The notes beneath the pieces were generated by a model that had not been told where the DNA came from, did not search any database, and saw only the letters and a list, made by a program, of their open reading frames with translations. From Gymnogyps californianus (taxonomy: Eukaryota > Chordata > Aves > Accipitriformes > Cathartidae): a stretch of 64,000 nt of DNA. The first letter of the stretch is position 1. Each line of letters starts with the position of its first letter. The stretch spans positions 67,872,707 to 67,936,706 of the forward strand of contig NC_059473.1 of the NCBI RefSeq assembly GCF_018139145.2, written 5' to 3'. Below are positions 52,203-63,065 of the stretch, piece after piece. The position numbers and the translations under genes were made by a program.

Positions 52203-53528
52203 AGCACTGCCAGATCTCTCACTGTCTGCCTAGCTCTCGCATGAGTGTCTGGAAGAGAGCACGTTCCTAACTCAGAAGGTTGTTCTGAGGGTAAGTTGTT
52301 TGTAAGTGGTTCATATACTGCTGAGATGGAGGTTACGGAAACAAGTAATAAAGAGTGATTTTAAACAACAACATGATCCTTCCCTCAAAAGATAATATGG
52401 GTTTCTGCACATGGAACCCGAATAGAAATGGTCTGAGTAATATGGTTAAAACCAGAAAGTATTAGATACTAATTATCCCTAGTACTGACTACACTGGCTT
52501 TCTGAAAGGCCTATGGAGCAGATTTTCAGGGGAGTGGTAGTCTTCCTCTGGTGTGGCTTCACCTCTTTTTTCGTTCTGCTTGTTTTGGTGGTCTGTTGAG
52601 AAGCATCCTGGTTTCAGAGTAAAGGACATTTTCTGTGTAATGACATAGGCATGATGATACCAACAGCTTGTAACTACTCCACATGCAGCTGCTGTGAGGG
52701 AGGAGAGGTTAAGTGGCATCTGCTGCATGCTGGGTGGAGAGTGAAAGAAGAAGGGTCAGAGAGAGAGCAACCCATCCATGCCTGTGAGCAGGGGAAAGGC
52801 AAAGTGCTAAGCCACAGCCTTAAAAAGTAAGAACTAGAGAACTGAAGAGCCGTTTCCTATTTTACAAGTAAACACCTCATGGGATTTTACCCCTGGCTGA
52901 AACCTATTTATATTTTTTTATATTTTTGCCAGGCCAGAAAACCCCACGTTCCCGATCCTTTGTACGCCAGGCTGTGATGCAAAGAGGTGCAGACTGAATG
53001 GCTGTGTGCTTTCATGTATATTCTGTTTTCCTCTCTGCTGTAACCTGTGGTCTCAGCCCACTCAGCTGTGTTACAGAGTGGTTTCATCTCTCTGTAGAAC
53101 AGCGATTTTTTTTTTTTATTTTTTTTTAGGGCCTATAAACAGAAATAAAACTACTGCTGACTTTAGGCTTGGCTTTGTGGATGACCTTATTTGGAGAATC
53201 AAAATTCCCAGTAGAATGCAGATCTCAGGCCAGATGCTGTAAGGTGAATTAATATACAAAGGTGGACTGAAATTGGGTGAAGGAGAGAAGGACTAGAGTT
53301 TAGGGTGCTGGCTGCAGCTTGGAAAAGAGAGTTTAATTTACTGTTTGTGAGTTAACGTAATCTCACTAGTCAATGTTAAATATTCCATATTTAGTATCTG
53401 AAAAAATAACATTAAAGGAAGTAATGGTGATTTAGTTGATAGATTGTCTCTGCTTTGTCTTCTGCTTTGTAATACAGTAACTTGTTTGGAAATCCAGATA
53501 CATATACACTTCTGTATATGTGAAGTTG

Positions 53529-53543
53529 TATATATATATATAT
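53529..53543. repeat. (TA)n microsatellite
   Basis: A short TA run followed by about 100 bp of TA/CA-rich sequence, lying about 240 bp before the transmembrane exon. Confidence 0.7.
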
Positions 53544-53776
53544 GCACCTGTATACACACGTATATCGTTATATACTTGGTGTTGCAAATGTATGGCATAT
53601 AGGTTGAAATTTATGATGTGTCTATATACATATGTGTAGATGTATAAACACATGATGCAAGTATCTATATTCTGGCTACTGTCTTAGAACACACATGTAT
53701 TTGGAAATTATCACCAATGATTATTTTCTTGTCTCTAGTGCTTACACGTTTAAGCAACTTCTTTTTTGATTCGTTT

Positions 53777-53784
53777 AGCAGCAG
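53777..53784 (+). promoter_or_regulatory. PTPRK: Triple tandem splice acceptor (TAG-CAG-CAG)
   Basis: Three in-frame NAG acceptors, ending at 53778, 53781 and 53784, precede the transmembrane exon. Choice among them would add or remove one or two Ala residues without altering the frame. The tract upstream (CTTCTTTTTTGATTCGTT) serves all three. This is seen directly; use of each site is not known from sequence. Confidence 0.8.
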
Positions 53785-53917
53785 CAACAGAAGAACCTGA
53801 GGTGATTCCGGATCCGGCTAAACAAACAGATAGAGTGGTGAAAATAGCAGGAATAAGTGCTGGAATTCTGGTATTCATCCTACTTCTCCTTGTTGTCATA
53901 TTGATTGTGAAAAAAAG
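53779..53917 (+). CDS. PTPRK: PTPRK exon: membrane-proximal linker and transmembrane helix
   Basis: This exon is 139 nt from the first possible acceptor and ends GAAAAAAAG|GTAAGA (entry phase 1, exit phase 2). It encodes ATEEPEVIPDPAKQTDRV, then VKIAGISAGILVFILLLLVV and ILIVKK. The run GISAGILVFILLLLVVILIV is the single membrane-spanning helix, followed by the Lys-Lys stop-transfer signal. Receptors of this family are cut by ADAM proteases just outside this helix and by gamma-secretase within it. The acceptor is TTTAGCAGCAG, so it may start at 53779, 53782 or 53785, giving AAAT, AAT or AT before EEPE. The human form I recall has AAT, which corresponds to 53782. Confidence 0.96.
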
Positions 53918-53998
53918 GTAAGAAAATAATCTGTGCTGATCCCTCTTTTTTTCCTCCATATCAAACAATAACTAAATGGGTGTTTTTTACAGGTCTTT

Positions 53999-54017
53999 AA
54001 AAAAAAAAAAAAAAAAA
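53999..54017. repeat. Poly-A run
   Basis: A run of 19 A lies about 80 nt downstream of the transmembrane-exon donor. Confidence 0.75.
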
Positions 54018-55400
54018 GGGGGTTTCAGGACCAGTAGCTCACATCAGTGTTTGGATGAGTTCTTTGTGTTTCCTGTTGTTTTTGCTGTGATTCTTATGAT
54101 GGATTTAAAGAGAGGATTTCTTTATATTTGGGGTCCAATAGCTATACATTTTCCCATATTTATTTATTTCCAAGTAGTTTTAAGTTGCAGTTGGAGTGTA
54201 TAGAATATTAAAATGAGTGGAATTGAAATTCATGGAGCCTTTTTTTTTTTTTAAACAAAGAAAAAAAGAATAACTTACTGCACTTTTCATGTTGTAAACA
54301 CCTAATGAATGTGATTTTCTATATGCAGCTCTAATGAGTTATTTGTATCTGTGTGTTATCCAACTTGCAAAATAATGTAATTTTATACCTCTATTTATGC
54401 TCTTGTAAACCTGGAGTTTTTTCTTAAAAGTCATACCACATCACTGTAAAATTATCTAGCAAGTCCTTAGTGCATGAAATTGTTTAAAAGTGTATTAATT
54501 TGAATGAATTTTAATTTTTTCAGTGCTTTCTTAGACAGTAAGCAATATCGCCATCTTCTGGCATTGTACAATGCTAACTCCGCATCCAAATGCTCCTACC
54601 TGTAGTAAATTGTGCTACCCTATTGCTCGGTCAGTTTTGAAAAGTCTCGACTTCCCAGTAGTTGCAACTCTTTTAACCTGGCATAAAAGCTCATAATGTG
54701 GCTCTATAAATTCGTAGTTATAGCATCGAAACCAATTCCCCTATTCCTGTGCACCCCCTCCCTGGTGGGTCCCCTTCGCAGGGCACAAGCTGATTTCTCT
54801 TGGGTAGAACGAGACCTTTGTCTTCCAGTGGTGTGTGCATTGCATTCCCTTGCCTTTTGCAGAAGTCTTAATGAAAAGTATATTTGTAAATGTTGTGAAT
54901 GTTCCTCTGAAATGCAACTTGCTATTATTTTTAAAGATTAAGAAAAAAAATTAGAATTGTACCTAAAATCATTCTATGTGTTATAATTACTGGTTTGCAT
55001 TAGATTTTTTTAATTTATTGCCTCTTTACAATTATCCCTGGAGATATATAACTTGGAGAAGAAACGTCTGCATTAGAAACATTAGGTATGCTTATAGTGT
55101 TCTGTGTTAGTTAGCTACATATGTGATTTTTCCCAAAAATGCTTTTAGTTTTCTCTGTTGTTTACCTCTGTGATTGAGAATTAACACATATGCAAAAGGT
55201 CCGACTCATCATATGCAAAAAAGACATACAGTCAGCCAATGTTCTTTATTTACACAACTTTTGGAAAACAAAAAAACCCGTTGTTTTTCAGCTTTCAGGA
55301 AGAAATCTCTATTTTATAGCTTTATTGCAAGGTATGTGCTGGGGAGTATCATCTTCTCAGTGCGTGTTGCAGTAGTCCCCTTATGTATAATAGAAGACTC

Positions 55401-55438
55401 TGTGTGTGTGCATGTGTGTGTGTGTGAGAGAGAGAGAC
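55401..55438. repeat. (TG)n(AG)n compound microsatellite
   Basis: TG units with one CA interruption pass directly into an AG run. A compound dinucleotide repeat in the intron. Confidence 0.8.
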
Positions 55439-57228
55439 TGTCTACCACTATATATTGTCAGTCACTTCCAGATGGGATTGACTAGTTTTGCAGGTAACAA
55501 AAAAAATAAGCTTAAAATTCCATGTGTTCATTTTTCCTATCCTTTTTACCTCTTGCATTCAGAGTCCTTTTAGACTCGTACTTTCCCTGTTGAATTGTTT
55601 GATAAAAGTAAGTTAATCATGTCTGTGAAATGATATTTTAAAATTTCCCCTTTTTTCCCCTTCCCTTTTCTGAACCTGTGAAGTCAGTACCCTCTTAGGA
55701 ATGATATTTGATCATCATTCTAAAGCACATAACATTTCTAAACTCATGTACTATTTTTTATTCAAAATAGGTGAGAAATTAACCTGTTTAATGAATCTTT
55801 AATGTTTGGCAATTTTTCATCATGATAATTTAATTGGTTGTCTATCGCATATGTTATAGGTGTGCCATTCCCTCCCTCCCCGCTTAGGGAAAGTGGGCAG
55901 GTTTTTTTTAGTACCAGCTTTAGTCAAGGTCTCTTGCAAAAAGCATAGAAAACCTTTGTATACCTGAGTTAACTCAGTCCACCTAGTGAATCAGGGCAAT
56001 CCACATAATGAAGCCAGGAACAGCTGCAAAAACCCTGACACATTCACACGTACATAAACACACTTCACTTAGTTGTAGTGGGACTGAAAACCGATCCGTT
56101 TGTATCATCTTCTGTAGTGTACATATGCAGTGATCCATTATGTAGTATCCCTTTTGGTACCTGAATTGACCGCAGCTTATTACACGGAAAAGTCAATAAA
56201 ACAATGGTTTCTGCATTTTCATTGGTTTATTAAGTCATACGCACAGCCATCGCTATCTCAATCTGATTAAATGCAGCATTACATTTTATTGAAAAATGGA
56301 GTACTAAGCAGTTTTGTTCACGAGCTTGAGATGTTTTAGGCTTTGCCTGATCATTTTCTACAAATTGGTTTGAAGTTTTTCCGAATGAAGCTCTTAACAG
56401 CTCTTACAGAGTTTTACTGGAGTAATCAAACGAACTAAGAAAAGGGATACTGCATCTTTAACAAGCAATGCCATCTTTATTTTCTAAGTCATTGTTGGAC
56501 TATTTCCAAATGTCCTTCATTTCCTTCCATTTGTTTACCTTCCATATTTTTAATGCTTAGCATGACTACATCAGCATTTCCAATTGTAAAAGTTTAAAAT
56601 AGAAAACATATGTTTGCATTCAGGAAATGTGTGGTATATATGTCAGTACACACATATCTGTTGTAAACGTGCATTCTTTAAAATGTGTGTGCTCATATAG
56701 CTACATATAGTATGCATACAAACATATACGTATACACCTGTGTACCGATAAAGATGTTAAAATGAATGACATGAAATTTGTTTTCTGATTAAATGTATTT
56801 ATTAATGTAATCTTTAGTTTTTGTAAATGAAATGTAAAAAGCATATTTACTGCACAAGATTTGTACACAGCTGTTCATTTGTCATGACATCTAGGTGGTA
56901 ATCATATTATGCGGAACTGCATGTTGAAAATACACAATCCATTTAATTTTCAATTTTTTTTTGGCAATAAATGAAATCTCAGCATGTAATTTTCTCAAGT
57001 GATCTGTCTACAAAACAAATCATTTTTATATGCTAGTGTATTTTTTTTTAATTGCATGGCAAAGTAAGGCTAGTTTGTGCATGAGCAAGTTGAAATGCTA
57101 ACCAAAGAAACATGAATTTTTCAATTTTTTTTTAAACGCACATTTCTCTGCTTTATTGAATGTGACAGAGTCACGCTTTTCATTCACCATTGCTTCTCTT
57201 TTTCCACTGTCTGTGATTTGCTTGCCAG

Positions 57229-57258
57229 GAGGAGCTACTATTCTTACTCCTACTATCT
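57229..57258 (+). CDS. PTPRK: PTPRK 30-nt cassette microexon (tyrosine-rich juxtamembrane insert)
   Basis: A 30-nt exon between acceptor GATTTGCTTGCCAG and a consensus donor (CT|GTAAGT). It enters in phase 2 and leaves in phase 2, so inclusion or skipping keeps the frame. Included, it replaces the Ser of IVKK-S-KLAKK with RRSYYSYSYYL, a net gain of ten residues with five tyrosines directly inside the membrane. R2B paralogues, PTPRT in particular as I recall, carry a similar YSYSYYL insert, which supports this as a real, conserved cassette. Two TGC triplets (57219-57221 and 57223-57225) lie within ten bases of the acceptor, as at neural microexons controlled by SRRM4. Neural regulation is inference. 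Confidence 0.88.
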
Positions 57259-60200
57259 GTAAGTAGAATGCGGGTGACTTACTATTTTACATGTTTTAAA
57301 GATGCAGTATCCCTTTTTAAAAAAGAAAAACAGTCTCTGTATTTTTCCTAAAGTTTTATTGATAGTTACCTTTCTTTATTTTCAGGCTTGAAAAATTGCT
57401 TGTATCATTGTTCCTGTTACTCTTACCCTGTGGTTTTTTTAAAGGGATATTGTATTTCTAACTGTATATTGAGACTTTTGCTTTTTGCTACAGTTTTTCC
57501 CATAACTATCATTTTAGTTTATTGTAATCATAATTTAATTTGCGTTATGATTCACAGCAACACATCACACTGAGGAAAAAAATTCTTTTCCCGTTTCCTA
57601 GCTAGAAAACTGTGCTTGTAAATCACAAATTGTTCTTTCTTAGCCTATTCGTTACCAGGAGTGATCCTGTGCACCACTTTTCCTACGCAGATTGTAGGCA
57701 GATGCCAGACCTTTATAAATATGTCTCTGCCCTACCAATGGCAGAGCAACACATCTGCCTCTGTGGTACCAATCTTTTTTTTTTTTTTTTTTAACAGAGA
57801 TATTTTTTGTGAAGTGGTCTGCATCTATTGCTTGTGGGGTGCTTTGCACACACATTTTAAAGTGTGGATCTTCCTTCATGACATTGGTTTGCATAAAGTT
57901 TTGCTTCATTGAAGCAAAATTGACTTTTTTTATACGTGTTGACCAAATGAGTTTTTGTGAGGGCTGCAGCAGTTTTGGCTGTGATTGAGCAAAGCAGTTA
58001 CACACATTCTTAATTTTAAATAAATGCATAAAGCCCTTGACTTCAGAGGCGATCTACGAATGCACTCAAGTGCTTTGATGAACCAGTGGTGTCTGATAAT
58101 GACGCTCTTCCACATTTTTAAGCAGATTAGTTGACTTCTTTAAACAAACTTAAAAATAAAAAAAAAAAGCTAAGCTGGCTTAGCTAACTGCCATTCTCCA
58201 GTTTATTGTGACAAATTATAATTTCCTTGTTAAATAACAATTGCTTCAGCTTGAGATAATTAACCTCACAGTTTCATCCTATGATGGAGCACTTTTCCCC
58301 TCCAGCTCCCACTGAAACACCCACCTGCACAGGTTCACCCAACTGGATCCTTTAGCAGATAATGAGAATCATTTACACTTTCTGTCAGCCTCAAGTGCTT
58401 TAACCTAACGATTTGCTTTGAAGCATAGATTGCATGTGCCTTTAGCTGAGTGAGGGAAGGAAAAAAAGGAAAGGAAAAAGAAGTCAAACCCCGAGGGAGC
58501 CAGGAGCTGTTGAACAATAAAGCTGTCCTCCCATTTTCCAGCAGCTTTGGGTTGCAGTGCTACAACACAATAGGCCTTTTTAGGAGTTGAAGCAGAGCAT
58601 AAGAATTAGAAAGTAGCTACTGTAATAAGCTAATAACTTGAAAGCCTTAATAGCTGTTGATTCATTTAGCGTAGCTAGCAAGTTTTGTTACGAAGTGATG
58701 CTTCAAAGAAGGGCTTAATATAGTCGAGAGATGAGATGTAATAGTCTTTTTGTTCCATTTCTGAGGTGGTGTTAGAAAAAGGCGATGTTCAGTGTATAGA
58801 GACTATCTGAAAGGCTTTGAAACTTAAAAAACCAGTCTGAACTAGAAATGCAAGTTTTGTGAAAGCTTTGATAGTATTGGGAACCAGCTATAAAGCTCAA
58901 GCAGTTTCACTTCTGGAAGTTCTGATGGTCTTCATTTGTTTGACCAGAGTATCATTTAAACCATCTTTTCTTAAGTAAATAGGAATGTGTGGAGTAAATG
59001 TGTAAAACAGCATTTTAGGCAGGACATCCAGCTGTCACTGGTTTTTTAGTTTTCACTGAACAACTGATACACACAGAACCCTCGTGTACACCACAAGGGT
59101 TTGATGAAAAAATGATAGGTTTAGAGACCACCTTTAGGATTTTTGTAGCGAGGGAGTTATTGAGTAGTAATTTTCCAACTAGTCTACCTGTAAATGGGGA
59201 AAAGAAAGGGGGAGGCGGAACAAAATAAGGACATGAGTCTGATCGGTGAACGAATCTTTGTTATTCTCAGGAGTGCTTTGTCCATCTAGATCCTACTTTG
59301 TGGCCCCTTATTGTGAACCAAGACTATTAACTTAAGAAACAGTCCTCTAAGATCTTCTTAAATATGCAAAAACATGAAGTGCTTCCTGCCCTAGAGAGTG
59401 GTGTAGGTCCTTTCTGGTGGATGTTCCCAGGACTTAACAAGTAAATGGATGGATAATTTACACTAATACTCTTTTTGTCTGCTGTTAGAGTGCGGCACAG
59501 AATATTAGAAGTTATTGGAGAATAGAGGAAGAGCAAGCAGTCCTTTTAGTCAGAGAAATGTAAGATAAACACTGTCTAAACAGTTAACAGGATATTTGAT
59601 ATTTTATGCAGAAAAAGCTTGTGAAGCTAAGCTGTGTTTTAAACATACATTTTCAAGAACCCAATATTTTCAGTGATGATTGTGTCTCTCCCACATGGTG
59701 TCAGATTTATCCAAATAAGCAGGTTGGCTATTATATTGCAGTCACAGCTTCAGATGAAAACAGGGAGATTTCAGAACAGTCTAATGTATGTCACAGGTTC
59801 CTGCAGAACCAAGGTGCACTTCATGCTGCTCTGCATACTTCCTACTACTTGAGATATATGCTTTAGGAGTAGTAGGCTTTTAAGTGGTAATTAAAATGTA
59901 TTATCTGCTTCCATCTGACTTCTGGAGACAGTGAAAATCACTTCCAGTTCTTCATCAAAAGGAAAGAATTGAGAGATACTTCTGAAGTGTGCACTTCAAG
60001 GGCATTGGCTGTTAATTTGGGGGGTTTAGTTGTACAGATTAGGTTGCTGTTTAACTGTGATACATTCAGAGTGTAAGACTGTTAATGTCAAAATTTAAGA
60101 TGTTCCCAAACCGCATGAAAGGGCAGAGTGGTGAGGAGGGGTTGGTTTGTTTTTTAAAGAACCAAAGTTCAGTATCAGGAGCAAAGTGTGGTATCATGTT

Positions 60201-60717
60201 GTATCTTGTGTACTGAATGGGAAGAACAACTTTTGTCATAAAAGGTAATATGAATCCATATCAAATAATTATGTTTCTTTTGTTATTTCGTAGGTTTTTT
60301 GACTAACAAAGTAATTTAGAAGGTTAAATGATTTCTTCCTAACAAGGCAAGCAAAGGGAATGAATTATCCATTTATAAAATCAAAACACAGATTTAAATG
60401 GAGGTGGTTGATAAAACTGCATGCACAGATGCTTCTTATTTATCATTTCAGTTAAAATGTAATTATATTCTCTAATTTGTTTATATTAGTGTAATTACTC
60501 CACAGGGAAAAAAAATATTATCAGGGTACAGAAAACACATGATCATGACTCTTTCATAGCAGGGTGCATAGTTTTATCAATTTCATGCTGGAAAAGTTGT
60601 ACACAGGAAAATCAGCCAAACTTTTCAGTCACTCAGGATTATAGATAATGATTACTGTAGACATCAGTGTTCATCAAATATTAAGGTGGTTTGGGTTTTT
60701 TTTTTTTGGCTGGGCAG
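57259..60717 (+). other. PTPRK: 3.5-kb intron after the microexon
   Basis: A phase 2 intron from GTAAGT to GGCTGGGCAG. It holds a poly-T run at 57775-57792 and no recognised transposon. Open frames of up to 125 codons are taken as chance. Confidence 0.85.
57775..57792. repeat. Poly-T run
   Basis: A run of 18 T followed by AACAG. It looks like an acceptor, but the sequence beyond does not match this gene and has no coding signal. Confidence 0.7.
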
Positions 60718-60878
60718 CAAACTTGCGAAGAAGCGCAAGGATGCCATGGGGACCACCCGCCAGGAGATGACACACATGGTGAATGCGATGGATAGGAGTT
60801 ACGCTGACCAGAGCACCCTGCATGCAGAGGATCCCCTTTCAATCACATTTATGGACTCTCATAACTTCAGCCCCCGAT
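60718..60878 (+). CDS. PTPRK: PTPRK exon: intracellular juxtamembrane segment
   Basis: This 161-nt exon lies between acceptor CTGGGCAG and donor CCCCGAT|GTAAGT, with entry phase 2 and exit phase 1. It encodes the end of a Ser (or Leu, if the microexon is used) codon, then KLAKKRKDAMGTTRQEMTHM, VNAMDRSYADQSTLHAEDPL and SITFMDSHNFSPR, with one base of the next codon. It forms the first part of the cytoplasmic tail, ahead of the wedge and D1 phosphatase domain. As recalled, human has GNTRQEM for GTTRQEM and MDQHNF for MDSHNF. The exit phase lets the next codon be Tyr (TAT) or, with the 36-nt cassette, Leu (TTG). Confidence 0.96.
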
Positions 60879-63029
60879 GTAAGTACAACAGTGATAGATA
60901 CTTTGGAGTGTAGGTGAATATAGAAACACGGAAAACAATTCTACTTTTTAAGGAAAGTTGTTGCAAGCTCCAGGTTTTCTAGGGACACTGGTAAACCCAA
61001 AGGTTGAGTAGGGATGTTCGTATGTTATCATTATTGATATGTGGCCAATTACTTAAATATTTACATGTACTTTCAGTATGCGTTGATATTTGTTCTAGGG
61101 AAAATATTACACTTCTAGAATATCTCAATTAAAAACTGAAATTGAGTTTTCCCTCATGAGGCTATTTAATACCAACATGTTAAATATTACTGCATAACAC
61201 CATGTCTGTAATGAATAATAATATGAGGTCCAAATTAATTTCTTTCTTTTGGCAGTAAGGATGTTATAACAGAAGGAAACTGACAATTTTCATTGCTGTT
61301 TGTGAAGTTTAGGAACAAGCTTGTTAATATATCTGCAAATTTGCTCTATATTTGTATTCCGTTTTTGTAGACTTGCCAACTGTCTGGTTTTGACAAAGTT
61401 TGGCAGTTTGGGTTTCTGACTGTTAAGTGTCTGGGTTATAGCTACCGCTGTCCAGCACGCCTGCCTCCCAGCATCTGCACTACGCCCTGCACAAAAGCAA
61501 GATACTCCACTGGCAGACTCTGAATACCTCAAAACTAGTGTGTAAGTTACCAAAGGGACACAATTCTGCCATGCAGCTGGCAGGAACCTTACCTTCTCAC
61601 GGCCACGTGGACTTGTGGCTTGGCTTTAAACAGATCTGAGCAGCCTGAGCTGCTTCTGAATTGCCATCTTTTGGGAATGGCACTCCATTTCCCTTCTCTT
61701 GGCTCCCATACTGCTTACCATGCTTGAGCGAAATACATCCCTTAAGGCTCTTAACTTCTTTCCTGATTGTTGTAAGGGAAATGGATTTTGGAGGAGGGTT
61801 TATTGCTCAGTTTATTGAAGCTTACCAAACTGCAGAGTGCTAACATTTTAAATGTCTCATAACCAATTATAAATGGGAGTTTAGTATCAGCCTGTGAGGT
61901 TTTCTGCACAGTTTTGGCTGGAACTGTTTGAAAATTCTCCCAAGTTTGATGTCTTATTGGCATTGAAATTTGTGGAGGCAGGTTTGCAAAGACAGTTCGA
62001 TTTGGACTAAGTTATGGTGGATCCCAGGGAAAGTATTCATCAGGAAGCTACATGGCTATTAGTGTGCCAGGGCTGCTAGGCACTTGGGCAGCCTTCTAGA
62101 TGGACTAACGTGACGCCAAGAGCCCATGAGCCCCAGCCACCACAGCTGTCCTGGTTGGTTGGCAAAGAAGTTTGGCATCACTGTTTTCCGGTGCCCTAGG
62201 TATGTGATTTTTTGGGTGTTGGAGGATTCAGTTCTCCTGACCACCGTCTGTGCTGAGGCAAAGAACCTTCCAAGCTTCCGGGGTTTCCTGCTATGCGACA
62301 AACTTTTAGGCAGATTGTTTGAGAACTGGAGTTCAATTTTGTCACAGAGCTGTTCATATTTTGAATTTTTGTTCCAGATTGGAACAAAACCAAATTCTGG
62401 ATTCCACCATTTCTGTCCGAAACAGCGCATTTGTCTCTGCACGCTTCTAGTTGTGATAACGAATGATAAAATTCTATGAATTTTATTCAAACATCTGCAT
62501 CTGTGTATCTGTGATTTTCCTATACTCATTAAGAGCAGTATCTTTGGCATTGCACATAAAAAAAGCTATTAACTGTAAATATGTATATAATTTTTTTAAA
62601 TTACCTGGAAGACTTTAAAGAAATACCATTTTATTTTGAGATGAGCTATTCAAGTATTACATGAGAGAATGGGTTTAAAAGGAAAGGAGTTGGTTCTATG
62701 AAAGTGAGCCTTTATTGTGAAGCAAAAGAACAATAGTGAAGGAGGAGCCCTTTCAAAAACTAAATTGCATGTAATGTCTTCTTTATTTCATTTCAGTAAG
62801 AATCTCTTTGCCTTTATCATTACATTTCTGAAGTCCAAAATCACTGCCTTTCATTCCTTTTTTATTCAGGATGCTTTCTGGAACTGTGTGTTCATTCTGG
62901 TTTTCTGTTGTAACAAAATCAATGGGGTTTAGTTGTCAGTTGGTTATACTCTGAAGAATATTGTTTTTATTTTTAAAAATACACAAATTGAGGGTAATGT
63001 ATTTCTTCATGAGCTTTGTTTTCCTACAG
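60879..63029 (+). other. PTPRK: 2.2-kb intron before the 36-nt cassette
   Basis: A phase 1 intron from GTAAGT to TTCCTACAG. A 163-codon minus-strand open frame at 62059-62550 resembles no protein I know. No transposon was recognised. Confidence 0.85.
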
Positions 63030-63065
63030 TGCCCAATGATCCACTTGTGCCGACAGCTGTGTTAG
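63030..63065 (+). CDS. PTPRK: PTPRK 36-nt cassette exon (LPNDPLVPTAVL insert)
   Basis: A 36-nt exon between acceptor TTTTCCTACAG and donor TTAG|GTGAGG, entry and exit phase 1. With the preceding T it reads LPNDPLVPTAVL and leaves one G that, joined to an expected AT GAA, gives Asp. This matches a known PTPRK isoform difference as I remember it: Tyr before ENHSATAESS is replaced by LPNDPLVPTAVLD, a net gain of 12 residues. The exon carrying ENHSATAESS is not in the window. The insert lies in the juxtamembrane region ahead of phosphatase domain D1. Confidence 0.9.
   Translation, partial: CPMIHLCRQLC

Larger units (their letters stand above)
20909..53778 (+). other. PTPRK: 32.9-kb intron before the transmembrane exon
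   Basis: A phase 1 intron holding most of the window's repeats: a decayed non-CR1 LINE (about 27900-30640), a CR1 3' end (30864-31037), an LTR (about 37178-37718), a CR1 tail (41198-41662), a CR1 RT fragment (about 49985-50165), a T/C-rich tract (40262-40460) and several microsatellites. The remaining stretches (20.9-27.9, 31.0-37.2, 41.7-50.0 and 50.2-53.8 kb) show nothing I can identify beyond AT-rich intron. No exon of the gene family was seen in it. Confidence 0.85.
53918..57228 (+). other. PTPRK: 3.3-kb intron before the 30-nt microexon
   Basis: A phase 2 intron that starts GTAAGA and ends CTTGCCAG. It contains a poly-A run at 53999-54017, a (TG)n(AG)n repeat at 55401-55438 and TA/CA-rich sequence around 56630-56760. 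No transposon was recognised. Confidence 0.85.

Noticed and set aside
54520..54606. TTTTTTCAG followed by about 80 nt and CTGTAG|TAAATT, considered as another cassette exon
   Set aside because: The sequence does not give residues known in R2B phosphatases, its frames contain early stops (TTAGAC, GTAAGC) and the 3' boundary lacks a GT donor.
57775..57800. Poly-T plus AACAG resembling a strong acceptor
   Set aside because: Nothing downstream matches the gene and there is no matching exon with a donor in phase.
62059..62550. A 163-codon minus-strand open frame, the second longest in the window
   Set aside because: No family resemblance, low-complexity-free but unremarkable composition, and it lies antisense inside a PTPRK intron. 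An overlapping 117-codon frame on the other strand suggests chance.
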